The notes: generated by a model not told the origin, from the sequence alone. A stretch of DNA of 64,000 nt from JBNJGB01 sp051747385 (GCA_051747385.1 JBNJGB010000025.1:35656-99655), one strand, 5' to 3'; numbered from the stretch's first letter, positions 19,661 to 28,120 are shown. Translations and numbers: made by a program.

Positions 19661-20680
19661 TCACACCAGCAGGGGAACCATGGGCAGCCCGGTCGACTCC
19701 GGGAGGCCCAGGGCGGCGTTGAGCGACTGGACGGCCTGCCCGGCGGCGCCCTTCACGAGGTTGTCGATGACCCCGATCACGGTGGCCGTGCCGCGCTCCT
19801 CGTCGACGGCCACGTGGACGTGGGCGCGGTTGCTGCCGCGGACGTGCGCGGTGGCCGGCGGCTCCTCGCGGAGCTGGATCATGGGCTCGAAGCCGTATCG
19901 CGTGACGTAGATCTCCTGGAGCTCCGCCAGGTCGACGGATCGCGTCAGGCGCGCGTGGACCGTGGCGACGAGGCCCCGATTCATGGGCACCAGGTGCGGC
20001 GTGAAGACCACCGGGTGATCCAGGTTCTGCTCGATCTCCGGGGTGTGCCGGTGGGTGCCCGCCACGCCGTAGGGAGTCGCCGACTCGGAGGTCTCGCAGT
20101 ACAGGTTCCGCGGCCCGGGCTTCCGGCCGGCGCCCGACACCGCCGACATGCACGAGGCGACCAGCGGACCTTCGGCGAGCCCGGCGTCCAGCAAGGGCTT
20201 CGCCGCGAGGGTCACGGCCGTCGGATAGCAGCCCGGGTTCGCGACGAGCCGGGCGCCCTCCAGGTCCGCGCGCGTCAGCTCCGGGAGGCCGTAGACCGCG
20301 TCCTCCAGGCGCTCGGGGCAGGGGTGCTCGAGGCCGTAGTAGCGGGCGTAGACCGCCGGATCGCGCAGGCGGAAGTCGGCGCCCAGGTCGACGACCGTGA
20401 GCCCGGCGTCCAGGAGCGTCGGGGCGGCCTCGGCCGCGTGTCCGTGCGGGAGGGCCACGAAGACCACGTCGCACGCCTCGGCGACGCGCTCCGGCTCGAA
20501 GGCCTCCACCTCCAGGTCCACCAGGCCCTCCAGGCCCGGCCAGCTCGCGGTGACCGGTCGGCCCGCGCTCGCTCCGGCGGCGGCGTGGACCAGCTCGAGC
20601 TCCGGGTGGGCGTCCACGAGGCGCACGAGCTCCGCGCCCGTGTAGCCCGTGATGCCGACGATACCGACCTTGTGCGCCAT
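19661..20680 (-). CDS. argC: N-acetyl-gamma-glutamyl-phosphate reductase
   Basis: A 339-residue argC-type (type 1) enzyme, NADPH-dependent. The dinucleotide motif is GITGYTGAELVR (9-20) and the catalytic Cys151 is in ANPGCYPTA. Typical segments are VVDLGADFRLRD and AVSGAGRKP. ATG at 20680; the reading frame extends far upstream into repeat DNA without support. First gene of the arginine operon, under the promoter with ArgR-type boxes. Confidence 0.97.
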   Translation of the reverse strand: MAHKVGIVGITGYTGAELVRLVDAHPELELVHAAAGASAGRPVTASWPGLEGLVDLEVEAFEPERVAEACDVVFVALPHGHAAEAAPTLLDAGLTVVDLGADFRLRDPAVYARYYGLEHPCPERLEDAVYGLPELTRADLEGARLVANPGCYPTAVTLAAKPLLDAGLAEGPLVASCMSAVSGAGRKPGPRNLYCETSESATPYGVAGTHRHTPEIEQNLDHPVVFTPHLVPMNRGLVATVHARLTRSVDLAELQEIYVTRYGFEPMIQLREEPPATAHVRGSNRAHVHVAVDEERGTATVIGVIDNLVKGAAGQAVQSLNAALGLPESTGLPMVPLLV

Positions 20681-20701
20681 GGCGTCCTCCGACCTCCTGC
20701 A

Positions 20702-20735
20702 TGCATGGATATACATTCGAGTGCATAAAGATGCA
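20702..20735 (-). promoter_or_regulatory. argC promoter with two ArgR-type boxes
   Basis: On the + strand, box 1 is TGCATAAAGATGCA at 20722-20735, a perfect 5-bp inverted repeat with a 4-bp spacer. Box 2 is TGCATGGATATACA at 20702-20715, with one arm mismatch. Their centres are 20 bp apart, about two DNA turns. Both fit the ARG-box pattern TGNAT-N4-ATNCA used by ArgR. On the minus strand a promoter, TTGCAT-N17-TATATC, lies inside them, so the repressor would cover both promoter boxes. The AT-rich tract stands out strongly in this GC-rich window. Confidence 0.75.
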
Positions 20736-20855
20736 ACGTTCGGAACGACGGATCGCTCGAGCGGGCCGAGTTGTCGCCCGGCCGGGCCGGGAGGCCAAGA
20801 TCGGGGACGCTCCCGGCTGCCGGCGCCTTGAAGGTGGCGCCCGCGGGCGGGCAGG

Positions 20856-21338
20856 ATGGCGGTCCCCATTGCCCGAGAGGTGATCGTGCCGCAGCCCCCC
20901 GACAAGCCCCGCACCCATGATCCCCTGGACCTGGAGATCGTGTGGGACCTGAGCGATCGGATCGACGAGGACATCCCCGACGGCGTCCTCACGCCGCAGC
21001 GCCTGGCCGCCGTCGCCGAGGCCGAGGGCGCGCCCGCCGCCCACGCGTACGTCGCCGCGGGCGTCGATCCCGACCTCGAGTGGAAGCGCGAGCACGACGT
21101 GGCCGTGGAGATCTGCACGGGAGGATGCCAGGCGTGGGGCTCCGTCCCGATCCTGGAGCGCCTGCTGGCCCTCCGCGAGGCGCGCCGCGACGCCGGCGAA
21201 CCGGGCTTCGACGTGATCGCGCGTGGGTGCCTGGATGCCTGCGACCGCCCGCCGGTGGCCGCCGTGGACGGCCCGGACGGCCGCGTGGTGCGCACGGACG
21301 TGGAGATCGACTCCGTCGAGGACCTCCCGGGCGGGTAG
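20856..21338 (+). CDS. thioredoxin-like [2Fe-2S] ferredoxin-domain protein
   Basis: A 160-residue protein. The C-terminal two-thirds match the thioredoxin-like [2Fe-2S] fold of NuoE-type ferredoxins: Cys87-x3-Cys91 in EICTGGCQAWG and Cys125-x3-Cys129 in RGCLDACDRPP. The first 70 residues are acidic and without a known domain. It could carry electrons for an unlinked oxidoreductase. Start choice (ATG 20856 or a GTG near 20886 with a better ribosome-binding site) is open. It is divergent from argC, and copy B of the MITE-like element begins directly after its TAG stop. Confidence 0.8.
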   Translation: MAVPIAREVIVPQPPDKPRTHDPLDLEIVWDLSDRIDEDIPDGVLTPQRLAAVAEAEGAPAAHAYVAAGVDPDLEWKREHDVAVEICTGGCQAWGSVPILERLLALREARRDAGEPGFDVIARGCLDACDRPPVAAVDGPDGRVVRTDVEIDSVEDLPGG

Positions 21339-21700
21339 GCCTGTCGATCATACACATCTCGGCAAGCTGGCCTCGTTCCCTTGCCTTTGCCCTTGCCCTT
21401 GCCCTTGCCTGAAGGAGCGGCTCCGGCCGGGATAGCCGCTGCGCGGCGGGGACGCCCGCGAAGACCGGGTGGCCTGCCTCGTCGCGGGAGTGCAGCGACA
21501 GCATCAGAATACCCGCCGCCCAAGGCGCGATACCGGCTGGAGTCCTCGGTATGGGAACGGCGCTTCGTTCGGGAACGGGAACGGGCGACGCGGTTTTTCG
21601 ACAGCCTCTTCCAGCCCGCCAGACGTGGGGTGGCTCTGCGCCGACCACGACCACGACCACGTTTCGTGGGCTTTCGGCGCGATGTGCACAATGGGCAGGC
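21339..21700. mobile_element. MITE-like element, copy B (non-coding, 362 bp)
   Basis: Terminal inverted repeats are 21339-21361 (GCCTGTCGATCATACACATC then TCG) and 21678-21700 (reverse complement GCCTGCCCATTGTGCACATC then GCG), matching the ends of copy A at 6761-7085. It lies in the opposite orientation: an AAGGGC-type hexamer run is near its left end (21378-21411) and a GACCAC run near its right end (21642-21661). No transposase. It begins at the base after the stop of the [2Fe-2S] gene and fills the gap up to the large lipoprotein gene. Confidence 0.75.
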
Positions 21701-21718
21701 GCGTAGTCCCGCGCCGGC

Positions 21719-23518
21719 TCAGTCGGAAGGAGAGAAGGGAGACGGGTAGTCCGGGATCACGACGGGGTCGCCGCCGTCGGCTTCCAGGGGCGTCACGTCG
21801 GCGGACGGCCAATGGATGGTGCAGACCTCCCAGAGGTCGTGCTCCTCCAGGGTCACGTCCGCCCACTCGAACGCGAGCGCGCCGTGGATGTACACGCGAA
21901 CGGTGGCCCGGCTGGGGCCGAACCCGTGGTCGTTCCAGGAGTGCACGCCGACGCGGTACGTGGCGTCGTCCTCGGGGATGGCCAGGTTCAGGTTCTCCGG
22001 CCCCCAGCCGTCCGTGTCGTCGCGGTCCAGGGAGGGGTTGTCGTCCACACCCGGGTCGAGCGATCCCCAGTTCGGCGCGGCGTTGTACCAGTACGTGTCG
22101 AAGGGATTGTCGAACCAGCCGTCCGGCTCCCCGTCCCCGTCCCCGTCCGTCCCCGTCGCGAAGGGGTGGAGGAAGTGGAGGTCGAGGTCGGCGCCGGCCT
22201 CGGGCCCCACGTCCGTGGGATCCGGATCGCCGGGCGTGTCCCACAGAAGCTCCACGTGGATCGCCTCCGCCGGGACCACCTGGACGACGGCCTCGCCGGG
22301 CACGCACGAGGACTGCCCGTCCTCTCCGGTCACGCGGAGCCTGAAGACGTACGTCCCCGCCACGTGGACCGGGAACGTCGGCTTCGCCACGTCGGCGGAG
22401 GGCTGGAGGAGGAAGTGGGAGCCCGAGGGCTGCTGCACCGTCCACTCCCAGGCCGCCACCTCGCCGCCCGGGGCCGTGCTGGCGCTGCCGTCCAGGTGGA
22501 GCACGGTCTGGGGGATCACCTGCGTCCCTTCCGCGATCGTGATCGTCGGAGCGGCGCAGGGCACCTCCACGCCGAGGCCGCGCAACGTCACCTCGTGCAC
22601 CCCGATCCCGTCGTCGGCCGTGATCTGGAGGCGGGCCTCGTCGTAGACGGGCTGGCCCTGGTCGTCCAGCGCGGCGGGCTCGTCGGCAGTGTAGGCCACC
22701 TCCACGGTCGCCGTCTCGCCGGGCCCCAGGACCCGGGGGGCCTCCCCGAGCCCCGAGACATCCAGCCCGAAGGCGTCCGGCGCGGCCTCGTCCAGCGCCA
22801 CGTCCTCGACGACGAGCGCCGCGTCCTCGCACCCGGAGAGGGTGATCTCGCGCGTGGTCGCCCCGCCGCCGATCGGGTCCACGAGGACCGGGGCGGTGGG
22901 CTCCACCCCGAGCACGCAGGGATCGGCCGTGTTCGCGGACAGGGGGATCCCGACCTCCGCGCCGTCGCTCCGAAGCACGAGGGTCCCGAAGGCCGGGGAC
23001 GTGGCCACCGCCGCGAAGGAGATCTGGACGTCCACGCTCTCCCCCGGCGCCAGCCCGATCGACGGGTCCAGGACCACGCCGGCCGCCGTCTCGCCGCCGC
23101 CCTCCCAGGTCTGCCCGCCCAGTGTCACCGAGAAGGCCTCGTCGCCGGACAGGGAGAGCCAGAAGACGTCGAGTGGTGCATCCCCCACGTTTCCGACCGT
23201 GATGGAGACCGTGGCGGTGTCCCCGACGGCGACCGTGCCCAGCTCGACGGCCTCCGGCGCGACCTCCAGCCTCGGGCCCACCGGCCCCGACGCGTCCCCG
23301 GGGTCGGCGTCCTCATCGGATCCGCCGTCGTCCGCCTCCGGGATGTCCGCCGGCCCGACGTCGTCCGTGGACCCGACCGCGTCCTGCGCGTCCGCCGTCG
23401 ACGCCGGCTCGAAGTCGGCGGACGTCTCACAGGCGCCTGCGATGCCCACGATCCCCGCGATGAAGAAAGCGGCGATCAGGGTCGGGACATGGAGGATGGG
23501 TGGAACTGCACGCGGCAT
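21719..23518 (-). CDS. large Ig/PKD-type lipoprotein
   Basis: A 599-residue protein with signal peptide and lipobox GIAGAC, followed by a Asp/Ser-rich linker (about 35-80). Next come two to three choice-of-anchor-type Ig-like modules (GPRLEVAPEAVELGTVAVGDTATV) at about 80-300 and a PKD-like module around 330-410 (LDGSASTAPGGEVAAWEWTV). A C-terminal domain of about 170 residues is rich in Asp/Trp (DLDLHFLHP, YWYNAAPNWGS, TYRVGVHSWNDHGFG), a module common in Myxococcota secreted proteins. ATG 23518 follows GGGAGGTC. Likely surface-exposed; function unknown. Confidence 0.8.
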   Translation of the reverse strand: MPRAVPPILHVPTLIAAFFIAGIVGIAGACETSADFEPASTADAQDAVGSTDDVGPADIPEADDGGSDEDADPGDASGPVGPRLEVAPEAVELGTVAVGDTATVSITVGNVGDAPLDVFWLSLSGDEAFSVTLGGQTWEGGGETAAGVVLDPSIGLAPGESVDVQISFAAVATSPAFGTLVLRSDGAEVGIPLSANTADPCVLGVEPTAPVLVDPIGGGATTREITLSGCEDAALVVEDVALDEAAPDAFGLDVSGLGEAPRVLGPGETATVEVAYTADEPAALDDQGQPVYDEARLQITADDGIGVHEVTLRGLGVEVPCAAPTITIAEGTQVIPQTVLHLDGSASTAPGGEVAAWEWTVQQPSGSHFLLQPSADVAKPTFPVHVAGTYVFRLRVTGEDGQSSCVPGEAVVQVVPAEAIHVELLWDTPGDPDPTDVGPEAGADLDLHFLHPFATGTDGDGDGEPDGWFDNPFDTYWYNAAPNWGSLDPGVDDNPSLDRDDTDGWGPENLNLAIPEDDATYRVGVHSWNDHGFGPSRATVRVYIHGALAFEWADVTLEEHDLWEVCTIHWPSADVTPLEADGGDPVVIPDYPSPFSPSD

Positions 23519-23588
23519 GACGACCTCCCGGTGGATGGTACCCCGGGATTGGGACGGGCCCATGGGATCCGTCACACCGACGGGACGA

Positions 23589-24701
23589 TCAGGAGACCGT
23601 GCCGCTCCGGGGCGGCGACTTCGCCGCTTGGAGCAGGTGCCTGATCACCGATCGACTCGGGAAGCCCGCGGTGGGATCCGCTGCCGGGGTGCGGGTCGAG
23701 TCGCGGTCGCCCCAGAGCATGTGCTCCCGCCGAAGGCCGTCCGCCAGCAGATCGCGCTCGCGGGTGTCGGTCCGCTCGTCCAGCGTCAGCAGCACGGCCA
23801 CGACGTCGCCGTCCCCCGTGGCCGTCGACCAGTCGACGCGCCCGCAGAGGAAGATGCGCTCGTCCCGGAGCATCGACGACACCTTCACCAGGACCTCCAG
23901 GGAGGTGCCGGGCGGGGGCGGCGCGCTCCGCGTGGCGACGAACAGCCGCCGCGCGTCCAGGGAGGCGCGGTACAGGACACCCACCTCGAAGCGCCCCTCC
24001 TCGTGGAGCGCCAGGGGCATCCTCACGCCGAAGGTGTCCTCGACGGCGTGCTCCGGAGGACGCCGCTCGCGGGACGGGCGGGGGCGACGCATCGAGGGCG
24101 CGAGGGTCGCCGGCTTCGGAGGTTCCGGGGGCGCGGCGAGAGGCGGCTTCGGGGCGGAGTCCACGACGCGCCGGAGGTTCCTCCGGGGGTCCCGCTCCGC
24201 CTGCACGCGGCGGGGAGGGGCCTCGGAGCGAGATGGACGCGGCTGCTCGGGGCGACGTCGCCGAGGCGGCCGCCGTCGCGGGGCCACGGGCGCGGTGGAC
24301 GAGAGGCTCGCCGCGTCCATGGCGTAGACGCAGCCGCCGGGGCCCTCCCGGAACCCCTCCGGCCGGAGGCCATGCTCGGGCAGATGGGTCCGCAGGAACG
24401 CCTCGATGGCGGCGCGCCCGCCCCTGGACGCCACCCGGCGGACCCTCACCGAGAGCAGGGTGCCCATGGCGTCGGTGCGCTGGTGGAGCACCTCGCCGTC
24501 GAGGCGCGTGGCAGGTCGACCGTGGACGATGGGCGCGAAGCGCAGCCGGCACCGGTTCATGGCCGGGATCCGCGTGGACAGGCGCAGGCGCAGGCCCCGC
24601 GGGCTCGTCTCGATCACGCGGACGGGCAGGCGCCGCCCACCGAGGAGGAGGGTCGGACGCCCCGTCCTGTGCTGTGATGCCGACACTTCGGAAGAGCCCA
24701 T
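23589..24701 (-). CDS. PilZ-like double-domain protein
   Basis: A 370-residue protein. Residues 15-125 form a beta-rich module (LGGRRLPVRVIETSPRGLRLRLSTR) resembling a PilZ domain. A long Pro/Arg-rich linker (about 150-225) follows. Residues 225-340 form a second module (GVLYRASLDARRLFVATRSA, RIFLCGRVDWS). The classic RxxxR and D/NxSxxG motifs are weak, so c-di-GMP binding is not assured. The promoter at 24792-24820 gives a leader of about 85 nt. The C-terminus ends at 23589, close to the lipoprotein start on the same strand. Confidence 0.65.
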   Translation of the reverse strand: MGSSEVSASQHRTGRPTLLLGGRRLPVRVIETSPRGLRLRLSTRIPAMNRCRLRFAPIVHGRPATRLDGEVLHQRTDAMGTLLSVRVRRVASRGGRAAIEAFLRTHLPEHGLRPEGFREGPGGCVYAMDAASLSSTAPVAPRRRPPRRRRPEQPRPSRSEAPPRRVQAERDPRRNLRRVVDSAPKPPLAAPPEPPKPATLAPSMRRPRPSRERRPPEHAVEDTFGVRMPLALHEEGRFEVGVLYRASLDARRLFVATRSAPPPPGTSLEVLVKVSSMLRDERIFLCGRVDWSTATGDGDVVAVLLTLDERTDTRERDLLADGLRREHMLWGDRDSTRTPAADPTAGFPSRSVIRHLLQAAKSPPRSGTVS

Positions 24702-24791
24702 GGTCTCGGAGTCCTTTGCACACCGGCGCCGGGCGCGGGGGCGCGGCTGAAGGCGATGGTGCACGGGAAGATCCAAGGAGAGTGTGCCGGA

Positions 24792-24820
24792 TCTGTAGAC
24801 GTGTTGCGGCGCCACGTCAA
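24792..24820 (-). promoter_or_regulatory. promoter of the PilZ-like gene
   Basis: On the minus strand TTGACG (24815-24820, five of six to consensus) and TACAGA (24792-24797) are separated by 17 bp. The -10 is weak. It lies 91 bp upstream of the ATG at 24701. Confidence 0.4.
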
Positions 24821-24910
24821 GCCCTGGTTTCGGCGGGCCTGAGAGGTCGCTGTCACCGTCGCACGATAGCCAACGGGCATGGGAGCATGCGCCGATGCTG
24901 CTGCCGCTCC

Positions 24911-24926
24911 TCCCCCGGGAGGGGGA
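24911..24926 (-). terminator. hairpin downstream of the CblC-like gene
   Basis: TCCCCC, a four-base GGGA loop and GGGGGA form a 6-bp GC stem 23 bases past the stop of the CblC/MMACHC-like gene. No T tract follows, so it is a possible factor-dependent terminator or 3' stabiliser rather than a classic intrinsic one. Confidence 0.35.
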
Positions 24927-24948
24927 TTGTGCGTGGCGGGATCCGGAG

Positions 24949-25665
24949 TCACCCGTGCGGATCGCGCAGGGCCTCCGGGTCGGCCGTGTAGTGATACCTG
25001 AGCTGATGGTCGCCGTAGGCGTGTTCACTCCCGACGGGGCACGCCTGGCGGACGGCCGCCCAGGCCTCCCACTGGCGCCGGAGGGTGCCGCGGGTGGGCA
25101 CGCCGGGGCCGGTCAGCCGTCGGGCCTCCTCGAACGCCTCCATGCAGGGTCGGGGGCAGCCGTCGCAGCAGTCGCGTGGCGTCGGGGGCGCCCCGTCCGG
25201 TCCCTCGGCGTCGACGGTCACCACCGCGTGCATGCCGAACCAGGGTCCGAGCCGCGGGTGGACGTTGAGGTGGGGCGGTCCCAGCGGAGCGAGGCCGCTC
25301 AGGTCCGCGAGGCGCTGCAACGCCACCCGGGGCTCGTGGGCCCACACCACGCAACGGCGGAGCCCCCGCAGGGCCTGCGTCTGCTCCAGCGTGTCCTCGA
25401 TGGCGTCCGAGACGTACAGGTCGAGCGGATGCTCGGTGTCCGCGAGGGTCGGGCGGGCGCGGAGCGCCTCCAGGAGCGGCCGCCACATGGCCCGGGAGTT
25501 TCCGATCAGCAGCCCCAGGCCGCGGCCGCCTTCGCGCTCCGGCAGGCGATAGTCCACGGGGACGTGGGGGTTGTACCAGTCGATCCGGAAGGGGTGGACC
25601 AGGTCGATGCCGTACGGCGCCAGCCGCTGCTCCAGCTCCTCGACGATGGCCTCCCAGTCTCCCAT
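24949..25665 (-). CDS. CblC/MMACHC-like cobalamin-processing protein
   Basis: A 238-residue protein with clear resemblance to human MMACHC, the B12 decyanase/dealkylase: PFRIDWYNPHVPVDYRLP (25-42), GLGLLIGNSRAMWRPLLEAL, HPLDLYVSDAIEDTLE and HPRLGPWFGMHAVVTVD (136-152). After this comes Cys166-Cys167-x2-Cys170-x3-Cys174 (CCDGCPRPC), absent from the human protein and reminiscent of Fe-S sites in epoxyqueuosine-reductase relatives. ATG at 25665 with GGAGGGGG before it. Bacterial homologues are little studied. A role in corrinoid handling is inferred; a B12-binding radical SAM protein is encoded at 42.1 kb. Confidence 0.78.
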   Translation of the reverse strand: MGDWEAIVEELEQRLAPYGIDLVHPFRIDWYNPHVPVDYRLPEREGGRGLGLLIGNSRAMWRPLLEALRARPTLADTEHPLDLYVSDAIEDTLEQTQALRGLRRCVVWAHEPRVALQRLADLSGLAPLGPPHLNVHPRLGPWFGMHAVVTVDAEGPDGAPPTPRDCCDGCPRPCMEAFEEARRLTGPGVPTRGTLRRQWEAWAAVRQACPVGSEHAYGDHQLRYHYTADPEALRDPHG

Positions 25666-25728
25666 GCCCCCTCCGTGTACGCGCCTCACCGTACCCATGC
25701 GCCCAGGACGGGCCAAGGACCGGTCGCT

Positions 25729-26301
25729 TCAGCGAAGAAGCCGCGACACGGCCCGGAACGTGTCGGTGCCGGCCCGACCGAGGAGCTGGAACAGGGCGGT
25801 CTCGGTGTTGGAGACCACGGCGCCGGCCCGCTCGCACAGGGCCAGGCCGTTGGCGCGGTGGACCTCCCGCCGCGACAGGCACGCGTCGGCCATCACGTGC
25901 ACCGCGTAGCCTCGCTCCACCAGGTCCAGCACGGTCTGGAAGACGCAGACGTGGGTCTCCATGCCCGCGACGACGATCCGCCTGCGACCCAGGTCGTCGA
26001 TGGCGCGCGCGAGAGACTCCTCCCCACAGCAGGAGAAGGTCATCTTCCGGAGGGGCGTGACGTCCGGGGCGGCCTCCCGCAGGGCCTCCACGGTCCGGCC
26101 AACCCCCTCGGGATACTGCTCGGTCACCAGGATCGGCACGTCCAGCGTCCGCGCGCCGCGCAGGAGCACCTCCATGCGGCGCAGGCCGATCTCGCGCGCG
26201 TCGGGCTCCATCACCCGGAACAGGCGCTCCTGCACGTCCACGAGCAAGACGGCCGTGTCGTTCCGGTCCAGGTGCATCGGTCGGTCGGGCGGGGTCGGCA
26301 T
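25729..26301 (-). CDS. isochorismatase-like cysteine hydrolase
   Basis: A 190-residue isochorismatase/nicotinamidase-fold protein. The Asp-Lys-Cys triad is Asp22 (LLVDVQERLF), Lys86 (RKMTFSCC) and Cys119 (METHVCVFQT), with the usual cis-peptide region before the Cys. It resembles the YcaC-like hydrolases more than PncA. Substrate unknown. ATG 26301 was chosen; an internal ATG at 26277 is an alternative. It is transcribed toward the CblC-like gene with about 60 bp between them and may share its transcript. Confidence 0.85.
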   Translation of the reverse strand: MPTPPDRPMHLDRNDTAVLLVDVQERLFRVMEPDAREIGLRRMEVLLRGARTLDVPILVTEQYPEGVGRTVEALREAAPDVTPLRKMTFSCCGEESLARAIDDLGRRRIVVAGMETHVCVFQTVLDLVERGYAVHVMADACLSRREVHRANGLALCERAGAVVSNTETALFQLLGRAGTDTFRAVSRLLR

Positions 26302-26372
26302 GCGGGGCTCCGTGGCGGGTGCGCCCGGGATCGTGACGCGGAGGCGCCTCGGTGGCAACTCCGGCGGGTCCC

Positions 26373-26401
26373 TGGACCCCCCGGGACCTCTGGGGGACAA
26401 T
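26373..26401 (+). promoter_or_regulatory. promoter of the GAF-domain gene
   Basis: TGGACC (26373-26378) and GACAAT (26396-26401) are separated by 17 bp. The -35-like box is the same TGGACC word used upstream of the NfeD-like/thrB pair at 46.3 kb. The predicted leader is about 40 nt. Confidence 0.4.
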
Positions 26402-26445
26402 GCGGGGAGCGGCGGCGGTCCGCCTGCCCACGGCCCGGGATCGAG

Positions 26446-27285
26446 ATGCCGAGTTTCGAAGTGGGAATCCCCGCCGACGAGGGCGGCGTGCAGATGACGA
26501 TGGTGGTCGAGGCGGACCACTGGATGTCCGCCTGGCGCCGAGCCCTTGCCGAGCTTGGCGAGGACGCGTCGGACGAGTCGCAGGTGACCTGCCGGATCTG
26601 CGCGGACGGATCGGTGGAGGTGTTCGCCGGCCGCGAGGGGCGACACCTCCGCGTGCGGAGCCTCGAGGAGGACGGGGCGCAGGTCCCACCGCCCCGGGAT
26701 CGCTCCCTGCGCGACACCGTGCCCGAGTCCCGGCCCCGGGGCGACGCCCGTGGGCGCGGGCGCCGTCGCCGGCGGAGGAGACCGACGCGGGCCTCCGATC
26801 CGCTGGAGCAGGTCCCCTACGCGGCGGCGTTCGACGGCGGGGAGGCGACGAGCACCGAGCAGGCCCTGGCGATGCTGGCCCGGCACGTGCCGGCGGAGGC
26901 CGCGCTGTACCTGCACCCGGACGCGGATCGGCGGGGGTGGCGCGTCGAGGCCGCGCACGGCGCCGCGGCGAAGGATCTTCCGGGGGCGCTGCTGCACTCC
27001 CGGGAGACGCTCCCAGGCCCGCTGACGGCCGCCCCCGGCCGGCGGACGTTCAGCGGCGAAGGCGTGGACATCCGCTTCGAGCGGGAGCCGGGGGATCGGG
27101 CGCATCGGTTCCGCGTGAAGTCGGCGCTCTGGGCGCCCGTCCGGGCGCACGGGGAGATCCGCGGGCTCCTCCTGGTCCTGAACGCGCGCCGCGATCGCGG
27201 GTTCGTGGACGGCGAGATCTCCGCCGTGCGCGAGCTCGCGACGGTCCTGGCGTCGCGGCTCGGCTCGCGCGCCGCAGTGTCCTGA
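26446..27285 (+). CDS. GAF-domain protein
   Basis: A 279-residue protein. Residues 1-75 form a small alpha-beta module of unknown type. A strongly basic Arg-rich linker (about 95-115) precedes a GAF domain (135-275), with ALYLHPDADRRGWRVEAA, SALWAPVRAHGEIRGLLLVL and RGFVDGEISAVRELATVLA. No catalytic output domain is attached, so it may act as a sensor or adaptor. A hairpin at 27303-27320 follows the stop. Confidence 0.75.
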   Translation: MPSFEVGIPADEGGVQMTMVVEADHWMSAWRRALAELGEDASDESQVTCRICADGSVEVFAGREGRHLRVRSLEEDGAQVPPPRDRSLRDTVPESRPRGDARGRGRRRRRRRPTRASDPLEQVPYAAAFDGGEATSTEQALAMLARHVPAEAALYLHPDADRRGWRVEAAHGAAAKDLPGALLHSRETLPGPLTAAPGRRTFSGEGVDIRFEREPGDRAHRFRVKSALWAPVRAHGEIRGLLLVLNARRDRGFVDGEISAVRELATVLASRLGSRAAVS

Positions 27286-27302
27286 CCTCGTCGGCGGCTG
27301 TT

Positions 27303-27320
27303 CCGGGGCTCGATCCCCGG
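27303..27320 (+). terminator. hairpin after the GAF gene
   Basis: CCGGGG, a six-base loop and CCCCGG form a perfect 6-bp stem 18 bases after the GAF-gene stop. There is no U tract. It is a candidate transcription end or RNA stabiliser. Confidence 0.4.
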
Positions 27321-27433
27321 CGTTGCAGGACGGTTCGACCCGGGACGAGCCTGTGCGTTGACGTCCTGCGCCGGGACCGGTTGGATGGGAAGGGAGCGGG
27401 CCTCGTGCCCTGGACAGGCCGGTGGGGATCAGG

Positions 27434-28120
27434 ATGGAGAGACGCCGACGGTACCGCGTGCGGCTGCCCGACGAGGAGCCGATCCAGGTCAGCCTGGCGG
27501 TGCCGGGCTGGCCCGCCGTGCCCGCTCGACTGAGGGACGCGTCGGCCCTCGGCGTCGGCCTGGAGATCCCCGCGGAGCTGCCGCTCGCCATCGACGAGGG
27601 CGGGACCGTGGACCTCACCGTGTGGCTCCTCCGGGATCACCGCGCCGTGGACGTGGACGCCGTGGTGGTGGACGAGGCGCGCGACGACGGCGTCCGTCAC
27701 CTCGGGTTGCGCTTCGCGGCCCCCTCGGACGCCGAGCGCGACCTGGGACGGGACTTCGGCACCATCTTCAACCGGCGGCGCACACCCCGCGTCGCGGTAG
27801 ACTCGGGAACGCGGGTGACCGTCCAGCCTGTCGGGGGCGGTAGGGATGCCGCCACCGCCGCCACGGCCCGCGACCTCTCCGAGACGGGCGTGGGCCTGGA
27901 GATCCCGGCCGGTCGCGGTGATGTCCTAGACGGCCAGAGGCCCTGGGACCTGTCCCTGGCCCTCGACGCTCGGCCCCTGCGCCTGAGGGCCCGGCTGCGC
28001 CACCGACGGCTCCACGACGGCCGGATGGCCTGCGGGCTGGAGTTCGACCCGATCGACTCGCCGGAGACCCGCGCCGGGCAGTCCGTCCTCCGGGAATACG
28101 TCTCGGCGCGACTCGCGTAG
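27434..28120 (+). CDS. tandem PilZ-domain protein
   Basis: A 228-residue protein with two PilZ domains: residues 1-105 (RRRRYRVRLP, DASALGVGLEIP) and 113-225 (NRRRTPRVAV, ARDLSETGVGLEIP). The second has a better D-x-S-x-x-G-V-G-L motif and a basic RRRTPR patch, features that bind cyclic di-GMP. ATG at 27434 follows GGTGGGGA; a GTG at 27422 would add four residues. Likely a c-di-GMP effector; the partner process is unknown. Confidence 0.85.
   Translation: MERRRRYRVRLPDEEPIQVSLAVPGWPAVPARLRDASALGVGLEIPAELPLAIDEGGTVDLTVWLLRDHRAVDVDAVVVDEARDDGVRHLGLRFAAPSDAERDLGRDFGTIFNRRRTPRVAVDSGTRVTVQPVGGGRDAATAATARDLSETGVGLEIPAGRGDVLDGQRPWDLSLALDARPLRLRARLRHRRLHDGRMACGLEFDPIDSPETRAGQSVLREYVSARLA

Noticed and set aside
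19119..21095. Long fused frame joining the GNAT gene to upstream sequence
   Set aside because: Homology starts at ATG 19646; the upstream part is a shadow of argC and repeat DNA.
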